From Syntrophaceae bacterium UBA6112 (GTDB lineage: Bacteria > Desulfobacterota > Syntrophia > Syntrophales > UBA5619), in assembly GCA_002423465.1 (NCBI GenBank), contig DIWG01000087.1, positions 11,637 to 73,413 on the forward strand: a stretch of DNA of 61,777 bases, given 5' to 3'. Below are positions 43,448-52,172 of this stretch, one piece after another. Each line of letters opens with the position of its first letter. Positions within the stretch are counted from its first letter, which is position 1. The notes beneath the pieces were generated by a model. It had not been told where the DNA came from, ran no database searches, and worked only from the letters and a program-made list of their open reading frames with translations. The position numbers were made by a program, and so were the translations under genes.

Positions 43448-45931
43448 ATGAATGACAATCATACCCGGATGAGACAAACGATGCAATCCTTGGTAAAAAT
43501 TGTGGATAAAATGGAGGCCCCGATTGCCTTTGCAACGGAAGACTCCTATAACCGCCTCTCTCAGATCAAGAATCTGGAGAGGGTTATGACATCCCTCCTG
43601 CGGCAATTGAAAGAGGGAATCCTGTGTGAAAAACATCAATCGCGGAAGGATCAAATCGACGCGCTGTGTGACACATTGCTCAATATCTTCGATGGTTATG
43701 ATACACTGCCGCAGGAACGGAAAAGAGATCAACTTTCCCGCGTTAACCCTCTGCTGTCCGAATTGAAGACCATTTTGAGAAGCTCACCGATGGCGGAGCA
43801 CGATATCATGCAGACAGGGGGATCCGACGGAGACCCGAACGTTCTCTCAATGCCGGTCCAGTCAATTCAAGGAGTTGGTCCACGGATCGCCGCGCTCCTC
43901 GCCCGAAAAACCCTCCTTACCGTTGAAAGTCTGCTCTATTTTCTTCCGCGACGTTACGAAGATCGCCGGACGATCTCCCGGATCGTGGAAACGGTTCCCG
44001 GTATCCGCCAGACCATCGTGGGCAGAATCACACAAACCGATGCCCGTTTTTACGGCAGAAGGAAAATCTTTGAGGTCATCGTCGATGACGGCTCCGGCAT
44101 CCTGAAAGCCAAGTGGTTCAAGGGACGCGAAGCTTTCCTGCGAGCAACTTTTCACTTGGAGTCGCGGGTCATTCTCACCGGGGAGGTCAGCGGATTTCCC
44201 TTCGACAGAGAGATGATCCATCCCGATTTCGAGATCCTAAATGACCAGGATGATCAGCTCCTTCATTTCAAGAGGATCGTTCCCGTCTATTCGGAAACAG
44301 AGGGACTGCATCAGAAAACCCTGCGGCGGATCCTGTGGAAGGTGGTTCGCGATTTTGCTCATCTTGTCCAGAGCCCTATCCCAGAGAATTATTGCCGGAA
44401 GCGTGATCTTATGGAAATCCGGGAGGCTGTCCGTCAGGTGCATTTTCCAAGAAACGAGCAGCAGATCCAACCGTTTCAGGAAGCCCGTTCGGCTGCCCAC
44501 CGGAGGTTGATCTATGATGAATTCTTCTTTTTTCAACTCGGCATGGCCTTAAAAAAGAGAGGGGAAGTCATCCGACAGGGGATTATCTTTCGGACAAATG
44601 GGGAAAAGGTACAGAAACTTTATCGCTTGCTTCCGTTTACGCTGACCGCGGCCCAGAAGCGGGTCATCTCGGAAATTGAGCGGGACATGGCGTCGGCGCG
44701 GTGCATGAGCCGCCTGCTTCAAGGGGATGTGGGTTCCGGAAAAACGGCGGTTGCCATGGCGGCCATGGTCACCGCCTGCGAGAATGGTCATCAGGCAGCG
44801 ATCATGGCGCCGACGGAGATCTTGGCGGAACAGCACTCCCGGAATCTGAAACGGTGGGCGGAACCATTGGGGCTTAGAATGGCTCTCTTGACCGGTGGGA
44901 TGAAGCCTACGGAAAAAAAAGCGCTTCTGGATCGAATCGGGAACGGCGGAATTGATCTCGTTGTGGGAACCCATGCCCTGATCCAGGAAGGAGTTGTCTT
45001 CCACAGCCTGGGACTTGTGGTGATCGACGAGCAGCACCGCTTCGGCGTTGTCCAGCGAGCGGCGTTGCGCAAAAAGGGACCGGTCCCGGATGTTCTCGTC
45101 ATGACCGCCACCCCGATTCCGCGCACCCTGGCCATGACGGTCTATGGAGACCTCGACGTCTCCGTGATCGATGAGATGCCCCCTGGCAAAAAACCGATCC
45201 GCACAAAGATGTTTTCCGAATCCCAGAGAATGCGCGTTTATGAGATCATTCACCGGGAGATGAACAAGGGGAATCAGATTTTTATCGTCTATCCGCTTGT
45301 TGAAGCGTCGGAAAACCTGGATCTCAAAGATGCGACGCGAATGGCAGAGCATCTCCAAAACGAGATTTTTCCGGAGTGCCGCGTCGGTCTTGTCCACGGC
45401 CGAATGAAGGGAAGCGAAAAGGATCGCGTCATGACGGATTTTACCGCAAAAAAAATCCAGATCCTGGTCTCAACCACAGTCGTCGAGGTCGGCATTGACG
45501 TCCCCGAAGCATCACTGATGGTCATCGAACACGCGGAAAGATTTGGTCTTTCACAACTCCATCAGTTGCGGGGAAGGGTCGGCCGGGGCGCTGTTCCGTC
45601 CTTCTGCATTCTCCTAACACAGAAAATCGGTTCGGAAGATGCACGCAAACGTCTCCGGGTGATGGAACAAACCAATGATGGCTTCCGGATCGCGGAAGAG
45701 GACTTGGCCATCCGCGGTCCTGGGGAATTCATGGGGACGCGCCAATCCGGCCTGCCCGACTTCCGGATCGCCAACATCATTCGCGATGGCCGCATCCTGG
45801 GTGAGGCTCGGACAGATGCCTTCGCCCTTGTCGAAGATGATCCAGGTCTGGAAAAACCCGAACACAAGGTACTCCGGCAGGTGTTGCTCCGCCGCTGGAC
45901 GGGTCGTTTGGAACTGGCCAAAACCGGATGA
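43448..45931 (+). CDS. recG: ATP-dependent DNA helicase RecG
   Basis: 827 aa. From about residue 140 it follows RecG: the wedge domain beginning IQGVGPRIAALLARKTLLTV, then helicase motifs GDVGSGKTAVA (I), PTEILAEQH (Ia), DEQHRFGV (II), MTATPIPRTLAM (III), FIVYPLV (IV), VSTTVVEVGIDVPEA (V) and QLRGRVGRG (VI), and the TRG-type C-terminus. It remodels stalled forks and branched DNA. The ~135-residue N-terminal extension is helical and charged, longer than in E. coli RecG (693 aa). It diverges from purM. Confidence 0.95.
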   Translation: MNDNHTRMRQTMQSLVKIVDKMEAPIAFATEDSYNRLSQIKNLERVMTSLLRQLKEGILCEKHQSRKDQIDALCDTLLNIFDGYDTLPQERKRDQLSRVNPLLSELKTILRSSPMAEHDIMQTGGSDGDPNVLSMPVQSIQGVGPRIAALLARKTLLTVESLLYFLPRRYEDRRTISRIVETVPGIRQTIVGRITQTDARFYGRRKIFEVIVDDGSGILKAKWFKGREAFLRATFHLESRVILTGEVSGFPFDREMIHPDFEILNDQDDQLLHFKRIVPVYSETEGLHQKTLRRILWKVVRDFAHLVQSPIPENYCRKRDLMEIREAVRQVHFPRNEQQIQPFQEARSAAHRRLIYDEFFFFQLGMALKKRGEVIRQGIIFRTNGEKVQKLYRLLPFTLTAAQKRVISEIERDMASARCMSRLLQGDVGSGKTAVAMAAMVTACENGHQAAIMAPTEILAEQHSRNLKRWAEPLGLRMALLTGGMKPTEKKALLDRIGNGGIDLVVGTHALIQEGVVFHSLGLVVIDEQHRFGVVQRAALRKKGPVPDVLVMTATPIPRTLAMTVYGDLDVSVIDEMPPGKKPIRTKMFSESQRMRVYEIIHREMNKGNQIFIVYPLVEASENLDLKDATRMAEHLQNEIFPECRVGLVHGRMKGSEKDRVMTDFTAKKIQILVSTTVVEVGIDVPEASLMVIEHAERFGLSQLHQLRGRVGRGAVPSFCILLTQKIGSEDARKRLRVMEQTNDGFRIAEEDLAIRGPGEFMGTRQSGLPDFRIANIIRDGRILGEARTDAFALVEDDPGLEKPEHKVLRQVLLRRWTGRLELAKTG

Positions 45932-45944
45932 AAGATGAATTCTT

Positions 45945-45972
45945 TTGACAAACCGCGATAAGTTGATATAGA
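45945..45972 (+). promoter_or_regulatory. Promoter of the hom-apgM operon
   Basis: -35 TTGACA (45945-45950), 16-base spacer, -10 TATAGA (45967-45972), about 60 bases before ATG 46033 and just after the recG stop. Confidence 0.65.
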
Positions 45973-46032
45973 AGCGGCAGCGTTTTGAATGCTTCCGTAG
46001 AGGCGAATCCATCGACGTTCGAGTACAAGACT

Positions 46033-47349
46033 ATGAAGAAATCAATATCCATAGGCGTGATCGGCTTCGGAACCATTGGTACGGGTGTCGTAAAACTTTT
46101 GCAAGAGAATGGGGATCTTGTCGCCGGGCGTCTCGGCGCGAAAATTTGCCTGCAGAAAATCGCGGACATTGATATCAAGAGATCCCGGGGTATTACGATC
46201 GATCAGGCACTCCTCACGACCGACGCCGCCGACATCATCAATGATCCGGACATTGACATCGTCGTCGAACTCATGGGCGGATACGAACCGGCGCGAACTT
46301 TTATCCTGGCCGCCATCAATCAGGGAAAACATGTCGTCACGGCAAACAAGGCCTTGCTGGCGACCCATGGGGACGAAATCTTCCGGAGCGCATTGCGATG
46401 CGGGGTCAATATCGGTTTTGAGGCCAGTGTCGGCGGAACCATCCCCGTGATCAAGACGATTAAGGAAAGCCTCATTGCCAACCGGATCCAGTCCATTTCC
46501 GCGATCGTAAACGGTACATCCAATTTTATTTTGAGTAAGATGACGGATGTGGGTGGCTCTTTTGAGACGGTTCTGAAGGAGGCCCAGGCGCTTGGATTCG
46601 CCGAGTCCGATCCCGTTTACGATGTCGAGGGAATCGACGCCGCCCACAAGCTGGCGATTCTCCTCTCCCTGTCCTATGGGAAAAAGGTTCATCTGAACGA
46701 TCTGTACCGGGAAGGCATTACTCAGATTTGCGAACAGGATATAGAATTCGCTCGGGAACTGGGTTATCGAATCAAGTTGTTGGCCATCGCAATCCGCCGG
46801 GACCGGGAGATCGAGGCAAGGCTTCATCCGACAATGATCCCCTTCAATCACCTCCTGGCCAATGTCAACGGAAACTTTAATGCCTTTCACATCATCGGTG
46901 ATGCCTCCGACTCGATATTCCTCTACGGCCAAGGCGCGGGGATGATGCCTACGGCGAGTGCCGTGGTTGGCGACATCGTTGATATCGCCCGCGACATTCG
47001 GAAGGGAATCACGGTTCGCATTCCTCCGCGAGTCCTCGACGAGGAAACCATCGAAGATATCTGCCTGTTGCCTTTTGATCAGATTCGGACGAACTATTAT
47101 TTCCGTTTTTCCGCCGCCGACCGTCCCGGTGTCCTTTCACGGATCTCCGGAATTCTTGGCGCCAATGATATCAGCATCGCGACCGTGATTCAGAAGGGGA
47201 GGATGCAGGGGGGCGCCGTCCCGATCGTGATGACTACCTATAATGCCAGAGAAAGGGACGTCCGGAGGGCCCTCGAGAATATCGATCGTCTCGATGTCGT
47301 GATGGGGAAAACCATGCTGATCCGGATCGAGGACGATAGACTCTCATGA
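46033..47349 (+). CDS. hom: Homoserine dehydrogenase
   Basis: 438 aa. NAD(P) motif GFGTIGTGV, ANKALLA, GFEASVGGTIPVI and the catalytic block AESDPVYDVEGIDAAHKLAIL are all present, with a C-terminal ACT domain (VLSRISGILGANDISIATVIQK) that normally carries threonine feedback inhibition. It reduces aspartate semialdehyde to homoserine. ATG 46033 is chosen because similarity begins MKKSISIGVIGFG; the ribosome-binding site is weak. It overlaps apgM by 4 bp (ATGA). Confidence 0.96.
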   Translation: MKKSISIGVIGFGTIGTGVVKLLQENGDLVAGRLGAKICLQKIADIDIKRSRGITIDQALLTTDAADIINDPDIDIVVELMGGYEPARTFILAAINQGKHVVTANKALLATHGDEIFRSALRCGVNIGFEASVGGTIPVIKTIKESLIANRIQSISAIVNGTSNFILSKMTDVGGSFETVLKEAQALGFAESDPVYDVEGIDAAHKLAILLSLSYGKKVHLNDLYREGITQICEQDIEFARELGYRIKLLAIAIRRDREIEARLHPTMIPFNHLLANVNGNFNAFHIIGDASDSIFLYGQGAGMMPTASAVVGDIVDIARDIRKGITVRIPPRVLDEETIEDICLLPFDQIRTNYYFRFSAADRPGVLSRISGILGANDISIATVIQKGRMQGGAVPIVMTTYNARERDVRRALENIDRLDVVMGKTMLIRIEDDRLS

Positions 47350-48575
47350 AATATGTAATTCTGCTGGGTGACGGAATGGCGGATCAGCCGCTTGCCGTCC
47401 TGAGAGGAAAGACCCCCCTCGAATACGCCCGTACACCTTTTATGGATCGGATCGCCACTGGAGGCACCCTGGGTTTGATCGATACGATCCCATCCGGTCT
47501 CCCGCCGGGAAGTGATGTCGCAAATCTGGCCGTCCTCGGCTACGATCCCCGCGAATGCTACACCGGGCGTGGACCTCTCGAGGCGGCAAACATGGGGATC
47601 ACCCTTGCTCCGGAGGAGATCGCCTTCCGCTGCAATCTGGTCACACTTGGCGACGACCGGAATCCGGTCATGGTGGATTTTACGGCCGGTCACATCTCTT
47701 CCGAAGAGGCAAAGCAACTCATCGTGGATCTCGACCGTGCTATCGGATCGGAGATCTTCCGTTTCTATCCGGGTGTTGGTTATCGGCATCTGCTGGTCTG
47801 GAAGGGTGGAGAACAGGATCTTGCGGCAACGCCGCCCCATGACATCACAGGGAAATCCTTTGAACCCCATCTGCCGTCCGGCCGGGGCGCCGATGAGCTC
47901 ATTTGCCTCATTCAAAAATCCCGTGATTTTCTTGCGGATCACCCGGTGAACCGGCAAAGGCGATCGAAGGGAAAAAGACCCGCGACGGCAATCTGGCCTT
48001 GGGGGCAGGGTAGGGCGCCTCGGATGCAAAGGATCACGGAACGGTTCCACCTTCGCGGCGGCATGATTTCTGCTGTGGATCTCCTGAACGGAATCGGCGT
48101 CTATGCCGGTCTGGAAGTCATTTCGGTCGATGGAGCAACGGGCTACACGGATACCAACTACACTGGCAAAGCGGCAAAAGCTCTGGCTGCCCTAAATGAG
48201 CACGATCTGATCTTTCTCCATGTTGAGGCACCGGACGAGATGGGTCATGAGGGAAATCTGGATGGGAAAATCAAGGCGATCGAGGATTTTGACGAAAAGG
48301 TTGTCGGGACAATCCTGAGAGAGATTCACTGTCTTGGAGATTACCGCGTGGCCGTATTAAGCGACCATCCGACCCCGATCCACCTGAGGACGCATACTGC
48401 AGATCCCAGCCCCATTGCCGTCCTCTCTTCCCGGGATGGTGAAAATCAGGCCCGGGGATTCTCCTTCTCGGAAGGGGATGCCGAAAGATCGGGCAACCTC
48501 ATCTCTCCTGGGCACCGGTTCCTGGAGAATTTCATTGGTGACTGGAGGCGCTTTCTTGAAAAGAACACCCGTTAA
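47346..48575 (+). CDS. apgM: Archaeal-type cofactor-independent phosphoglycerate mutase family; possible homoserine kinase analogue
   Basis: 409 aa. Alkaline-phosphatase-fold features: LLGDGMADQPL with the metal-binding Asp near the start, GSDVANLAVLGYDP with the candidate nucleophile serine, RCNLVTLGDD, and the late metal motifs HVEAPDEMGHEG and LSDHPTPIHLRTH. The family contains aPGAM enzymes that interconvert 3- and 2-phosphoglycerate. Members fused by overlap to hom have been proposed to replace homoserine kinase in the threonine pathway. The ATGA overlap with hom and the absence of thrB here make that role attractive, but sequence alone does not decide. Confidence 0.82.
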   Translation: MKYVILLGDGMADQPLAVLRGKTPLEYARTPFMDRIATGGTLGLIDTIPSGLPPGSDVANLAVLGYDPRECYTGRGPLEAANMGITLAPEEIAFRCNLVTLGDDRNPVMVDFTAGHISSEEAKQLIVDLDRAIGSEIFRFYPGVGYRHLLVWKGGEQDLAATPPHDITGKSFEPHLPSGRGADELICLIQKSRDFLADHPVNRQRRSKGKRPATAIWPWGQGRAPRMQRITERFHLRGGMISAVDLLNGIGVYAGLEVISVDGATGYTDTNYTGKAAKALAALNEHDLIFLHVEAPDEMGHEGNLDGKIKAIEDFDEKVVGTILREIHCLGDYRVAVLSDHPTPIHLRTHTADPSPIAVLSSRDGENQARGFSFSEGDAERSGNLISPGHRFLENFIGDWRRFLEKNTR

Positions 48576-49002
48576 GATCCGCGCCATCTACGCCGATACC
48601 GATGCCATGGGCATTGTCTATCACACCAATTATATCCGCTGGTTCGAAATCGGTCGCACCGAGTTCTTCCGGGATATAGGGATTTTATACTCAGAGGTGG
48701 AGGCGACCGGGTGCAATCTGCCACTGACTCAGGTATATTGCCACTATCATCTTCCGGCACATTACGATGAGGTCCTCCTCGTTGAAACTCAGATCGCATA
48801 TCTCAAACGGGCCAGCATGAAATTCACCTATCTTATCTGGGATGAAATCCGGCAAAATCTCTTGACGGAGGGATATACGATTCATGCCTGCACGGATCGG
48901 GGCGGAAAGATCGTCCGAATCCCGGCCATCGTTACGGACAAAGTTCGATCATTCTATCCAAATATCGAAGGAGAAAAGGCAAACTCATGGCAGCAAAAAT
49001 AG
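48556..49002 (+). CDS. YbgC/4HBT-family acyl-CoA thioesterase
   Basis: 148 aa, a hotdog-fold protein. The signature YADTDAMGIVYHTNYIRWFE contains the active-site Asp, and the rest shows typical LTQVYCHYHLPAHYDEVLLVET strands. It hydrolyses acyl-CoA thioesters; substrate unknown. TTG 48556 is the start: GGAGG (48544-48548) lies 7 bases upstream, and the resulting overlap with apgM is 20 bp. It also overlaps the following TPR gene by 16 bp. Confidence 0.88.
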   Translation: MKRTPVKIRAIYADTDAMGIVYHTNYIRWFEIGRTEFFRDIGILYSEVEATGCNLPLTQVYCHYHLPAHYDEVLLVETQIAYLKRASMKFTYLIWDEIRQNLLTEGYTIHACTDRGGKIVRIPAIVTDKVRSFYPNIEGEKANSWQQK

Positions 49003-49664
49003 ACAAAAAAGAACTCTTGGAACCGGACAAACTACAGATCTTCTTTCTCAACGTCCGGACGTTTGTGGAGAAGCACCGAAAGAGAATCTATGCCGGCGCT
49101 GGCTTTTTGCTGCTGGTCATTCTTCTGGCCGGCGGCCTTTATCTCTATCAGATCCACTACGAGACGACCGCTGGTAAGATCTACAACCGCGTTTTTGAAG
49201 CTGCGGCAAAAGCGAATCCCTCATCCGGAAACTCAGCAGCACTCAAAGGATACAATGATCTCATTAACCAGTATCCGCGAAGCAATGCAGCCGTTACGGC
49301 CTATTATCGTCTCGGAAATCTTTATTTCAATCAACGTGAATTTGATGCTGCAATCGGCGCCTATCAGTATTTCATCAAGAAGTCTCCCCCGGAAAACGAT
49401 CTGATCACCTTGGCCTACGGCGGTATGGGGGCTTGCCATGAGGCAAAGAAGGATTTCAAAAGGGCACTGGAATCCTATGAGGGTGCGCTGAAGTCAAGCA
49501 CGGCCTCTTCCTTCGAAGCCATTAATTTCAGTAATATTGCGAGGATTTATGAGGCGATGAACAATCCTGCAAAGGCCGTGGAATTTTACCGGAAAGCCCT
49601 TGGCAAGACGACTGATCCGTTCATGACGCTGTATCTGAAAAGAAAAATTTCCATTTTGGGATAA
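48987..49664 (+). CDS. Membrane-anchored tetratricopeptide repeat protein
   Basis: 225 aa. A cytoplasmic N-terminus of ~35 residues, one membrane helix (AGAGFLLLVILLAGGLYLY, about 37-55), then three or more TPR-like repeats in the extracytoplasmic part, for example AYYRLGNLYFNQREFDAAI and NIARIYEAMNNPAKAVEFY. The layout resembles YfgM, a periplasmic-facing chaperone-like protein of the Sec system, but the match is general. Partner unknown. Confidence 0.8.
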   Translation: MAAKIDKKELLEPDKLQIFFLNVRTFVEKHRKRIYAGAGFLLLVILLAGGLYLYQIHYETTAGKIYNRVFEAAAKANPSSGNSAALKGYNDLINQYPRSNAAVTAYYRLGNLYFNQREFDAAIGAYQYFIKKSPPENDLITLAYGGMGACHEAKKDFKRALESYEGALKSSTASSFEAINFSNIARIYEAMNNPAKAVEFYRKALGKTTDPFMTLYLKRKISILG

Positions 49665-49722
49665 CGACAGCCGAAAATTAATCTTCCCAAAGCGGCAAGG
49701 AAAGACTGGAGAGAGGTGTTGC

Positions 49723-51522
49723 TTGAAAGAATTGATGTCGGGAAATGAGGCGATTGCGCGAGGCGCTTTCGAGTGCGGGGCAAGATTTGCAACCGGATAC
49801 CCGGGAACACCGAGCACGGAAATCATGGAGGCCTTTGCAAAATATCCGGGAGTCTATGCGGAATGGTCTCCGAACGAAAAAGTTGCCATGGAGGTCGGGA
49901 TCGGCGCCGCCATCGCCGGTGCCAGGGCGATGGTCGTCATGAAGCACGTCGGCGTCAATGTCGCGGCCGATCCGCTGTTTACGGCAAGCTATACAGGTAC
50001 GAACGGCGCGCTGGTCGTCATCACCGCCGACGATCCGTCACTGCACAGCTCACAAAACGAGCAGGACAATCGACATTACGCACGATTCGCCAAGATCCCG
50101 ATGCTGGAACCCGCAGACAGCGAGGAGGCTAAGGCTTTCATCAAGCGGGCATTCGAACTGAGCGAGCAATTCGACACACCGGTCTTTCTCCGTTCGACAA
50201 CACGGCTTTCGCATTCCAAGTCAGTCGTGAACCTGGAGAAACCGCTGAAGGTCGACGATCGGACAGATATCCGCTTCAATGCGGAAAAATTCGTAATGGT
50301 CCCGATGAACGCCCGCAGAAGGCGTGTTGTCGTCGAAAAACGCATGCAGGATCTCCGAATCTTCGCCGAAACCTTTCCCGAAAACCGTATCGAGATGAAC
50401 AGCCCCGACGTTGGGATCATCACCGCTGGAATATCCTACCATTATGCCAAGGATGTGTTTCCTGAATACTCCTATCTGAAACTCGGCATGGTGCACCCGC
50501 TGCCGATCGGTCTCATTCGGGAGTTTGCCGCCCAGGTCCGTAAAATCTATGTGATCGAGGAGCTTGACCCATTTCTGGAAGAGCAGATCCGTGCGATGGG
50601 AATCGAGGTGACTGGAAAGGAGATCTTCCCGTATACGGACGAGTTTGATCCCGGAGTTATCGAACAGGCGATTACCGGCGGCGGGAAAGCCCAACGATCA
50701 CTTCCGGAGATCCCAATCCCCCCCCGGCCGCCAAATCTATGTCCCGGCTGTCCCCACCGTGGACTCTTCTACGTTCTGGGGAAGCTGAAGGTCTTCGTCT
50801 CCGGGGACATTGGCTGTTATACCCTCTCCTTCATGAAACCCTTGGAAGGCCTTCATTCCTGCATCTGTATGGGCGCCGGCATCGGCATGGCCCACGGAAT
50901 GAGCAAAGCCCTCGGGGAGAAAGGGAAGGGGAAGGTGGTTGGTGTGATCGGCGACTCCACCTTTCTCCATTCCGGAATTACACCGCTGCTCGGCATGGCC
51001 TACAACCACAGCGATGCCGTCATTGTCATCTGCGACAACCGAACCACGGCGATGACGGGAATGCAGGAACATCCCGGCACCGGTTTTACCCTCCAAGGGA
51101 ATAAGACAATAATGGTCGATATTGCCGCTCTCGTAAAGACATTGGGTATTGATAGCGTCCGGATCGTCGATCCTTATGATCTGAAGGCCGTTCGGACCGT
51201 CCTCAAGGAGGAACTGGCACGGTCGGGCCCGTCCGTTGTTATCTCCAGGCGCGCATGTGTTCTGTTCAAGCGGGAGAAGTCATTCCCGCGAAAATCCTTT
51301 CGAATCGATCCCGAGAAATGTACCGGGTGTCGTCTTTGTCTCGGCATGGGTTGTCCACCCATCGCCTGGCAAAAAGTCAGTAATGATTCCGGCAGCGCAA
51401 CGAAAAAGACGAAAGGAAAAGAAAGGGATGGGGTGGCCGTCATCGATCGGAATCTCTGCACCGGCTGTGGTCTCTGTGCTCAACTCTGCAAATCACAAGC
51501 CATTACGGAGGAGAAGGAATGA
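49723..51522 (+). CDS. iorA: Indolepyruvate ferredoxin oxidoreductase, alpha subunit
   Basis: 599 aa. It opens MSGNEAIARGAFECG, and includes the pyrimidine/PP (TPP-binding) domains (GYPGTPSTEIMEAF; GDIGCYTLSF and GDSTFLHSGI) and two C-terminal 4Fe-4S motifs (CTGCRLCLGMGCPP, CTGCGLCAQLC). It oxidatively decarboxylates aryl pyruvates to aryl-acetyl-CoA with ferredoxin; the reaction is reversible and in some anaerobes makes aromatic amino acids from aryl acids. TTG 49723 is favoured over ATG 49735 because AGAGG lies 6 bases upstream. iorB overlaps by 4 bp. Confidence 0.94.
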   Translation: MKELMSGNEAIARGAFECGARFATGYPGTPSTEIMEAFAKYPGVYAEWSPNEKVAMEVGIGAAIAGARAMVVMKHVGVNVAADPLFTASYTGTNGALVVITADDPSLHSSQNEQDNRHYARFAKIPMLEPADSEEAKAFIKRAFELSEQFDTPVFLRSTTRLSHSKSVVNLEKPLKVDDRTDIRFNAEKFVMVPMNARRRRVVVEKRMQDLRIFAETFPENRIEMNSPDVGIITAGISYHYAKDVFPEYSYLKLGMVHPLPIGLIREFAAQVRKIYVIEELDPFLEEQIRAMGIEVTGKEIFPYTDEFDPGVIEQAITGGGKAQRSLPEIPIPPRPPNLCPGCPHRGLFYVLGKLKVFVSGDIGCYTLSFMKPLEGLHSCICMGAGIGMAHGMSKALGEKGKGKVVGVIGDSTFLHSGITPLLGMAYNHSDAVIVICDNRTTAMTGMQEHPGTGFTLQGNKTIMVDIAALVKTLGIDSVRIVDPYDLKAVRTVLKEELARSGPSVVISRRACVLFKREKSFPRKSFRIDPEKCTGCRLCLGMGCPPIAWQKVSNDSGSATKKTKGKERDGVAVIDRNLCTGCGLCAQLCKSQAITEEKE

Positions 51523-52094
51523 TGGAAACCAAAAGCATTTTGTTGGCCGGTGTCGGCGGGCAGGGGATTCTTCGTGCCAGCGATATTCTCTGCCGTGTTT
51601 TTATGGCGGTCGGTCTCGATGTCAAGAAGAGCGAGGTGCACGGCATGGCGCAGCGGGGCGGTTGCGTGACCAGCCATGTACGTTACGGGCAGGCGGTTCA
51701 TTCACCGCTGGCGAAGAAAAATGATATTGATATCCTCGTTTCATTCGAAAAAATGGAAACATTACGTTACCTGGACTATGTTAAGGAAAGTGGAACGGTG
51801 ATCATCAATACGGAAGAGATCTATCCCCCAGCCGTCAATCTGGGAGATGTGCCTTATCCCAAAAACGTCTGCGAAGAAGTTCGACGATTTTTCCTGTCGG
51901 TCAAATCAGTTAACGCCGCAGCACTCGCGATCCGTGCCGGGAACATCCGCACTGTCAATATGGTCCTTCTGGGGGCGCTTTCAGGCTGTTTGCACCTCTC
52001 GCCTGAGCTATGGGAAAAAATTATTGACGACTCGTTCCCATTCAAACTTATCGCTGTGAACCGAAAAGCCTTCCACCTGGGAAGGGGTCTTTAA
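51519..52094 (+). CDS. iorB: Indolepyruvate ferredoxin oxidoreductase, beta subunit
   Basis: 191 aa. The gamma-type oxidoreductase domain begins ILLAGVGGQGILRASDILC, and KKSEVHGMAQRGGCVTSHVRYG matches the family core. It forms the second subunit of the TPP enzyme. ATGA overlap with iorA indicates coupled translation. Confidence 0.95.
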   Translation: MMETKSILLAGVGGQGILRASDILCRVFMAVGLDVKKSEVHGMAQRGGCVTSHVRYGQAVHSPLAKKNDIDILVSFEKMETLRYLDYVKESGTVIINTEEIYPPAVNLGDVPYPKNVCEEVRRFFLSVKSVNAAALAIRAGNIRTVNMVLLGALSGCLHLSPELWEKIIDDSFPFKLIAVNRKAFHLGRGL

Positions 52095-52172
52095 CAGCTT
52101 AACCACGTTGACAATTTGCTTTTCATGTATAGGTTAACATCATAATTTATAAAAGAGGTTGGCAGAAGCAGT

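Noticed and set aside
52100..52172. Strong promoter before the DnaJ-like gene
   Set aside because: TTGACA is present at 52108-52113, but TATAGG lies only 14 bases away and no other -10 is well spaced.
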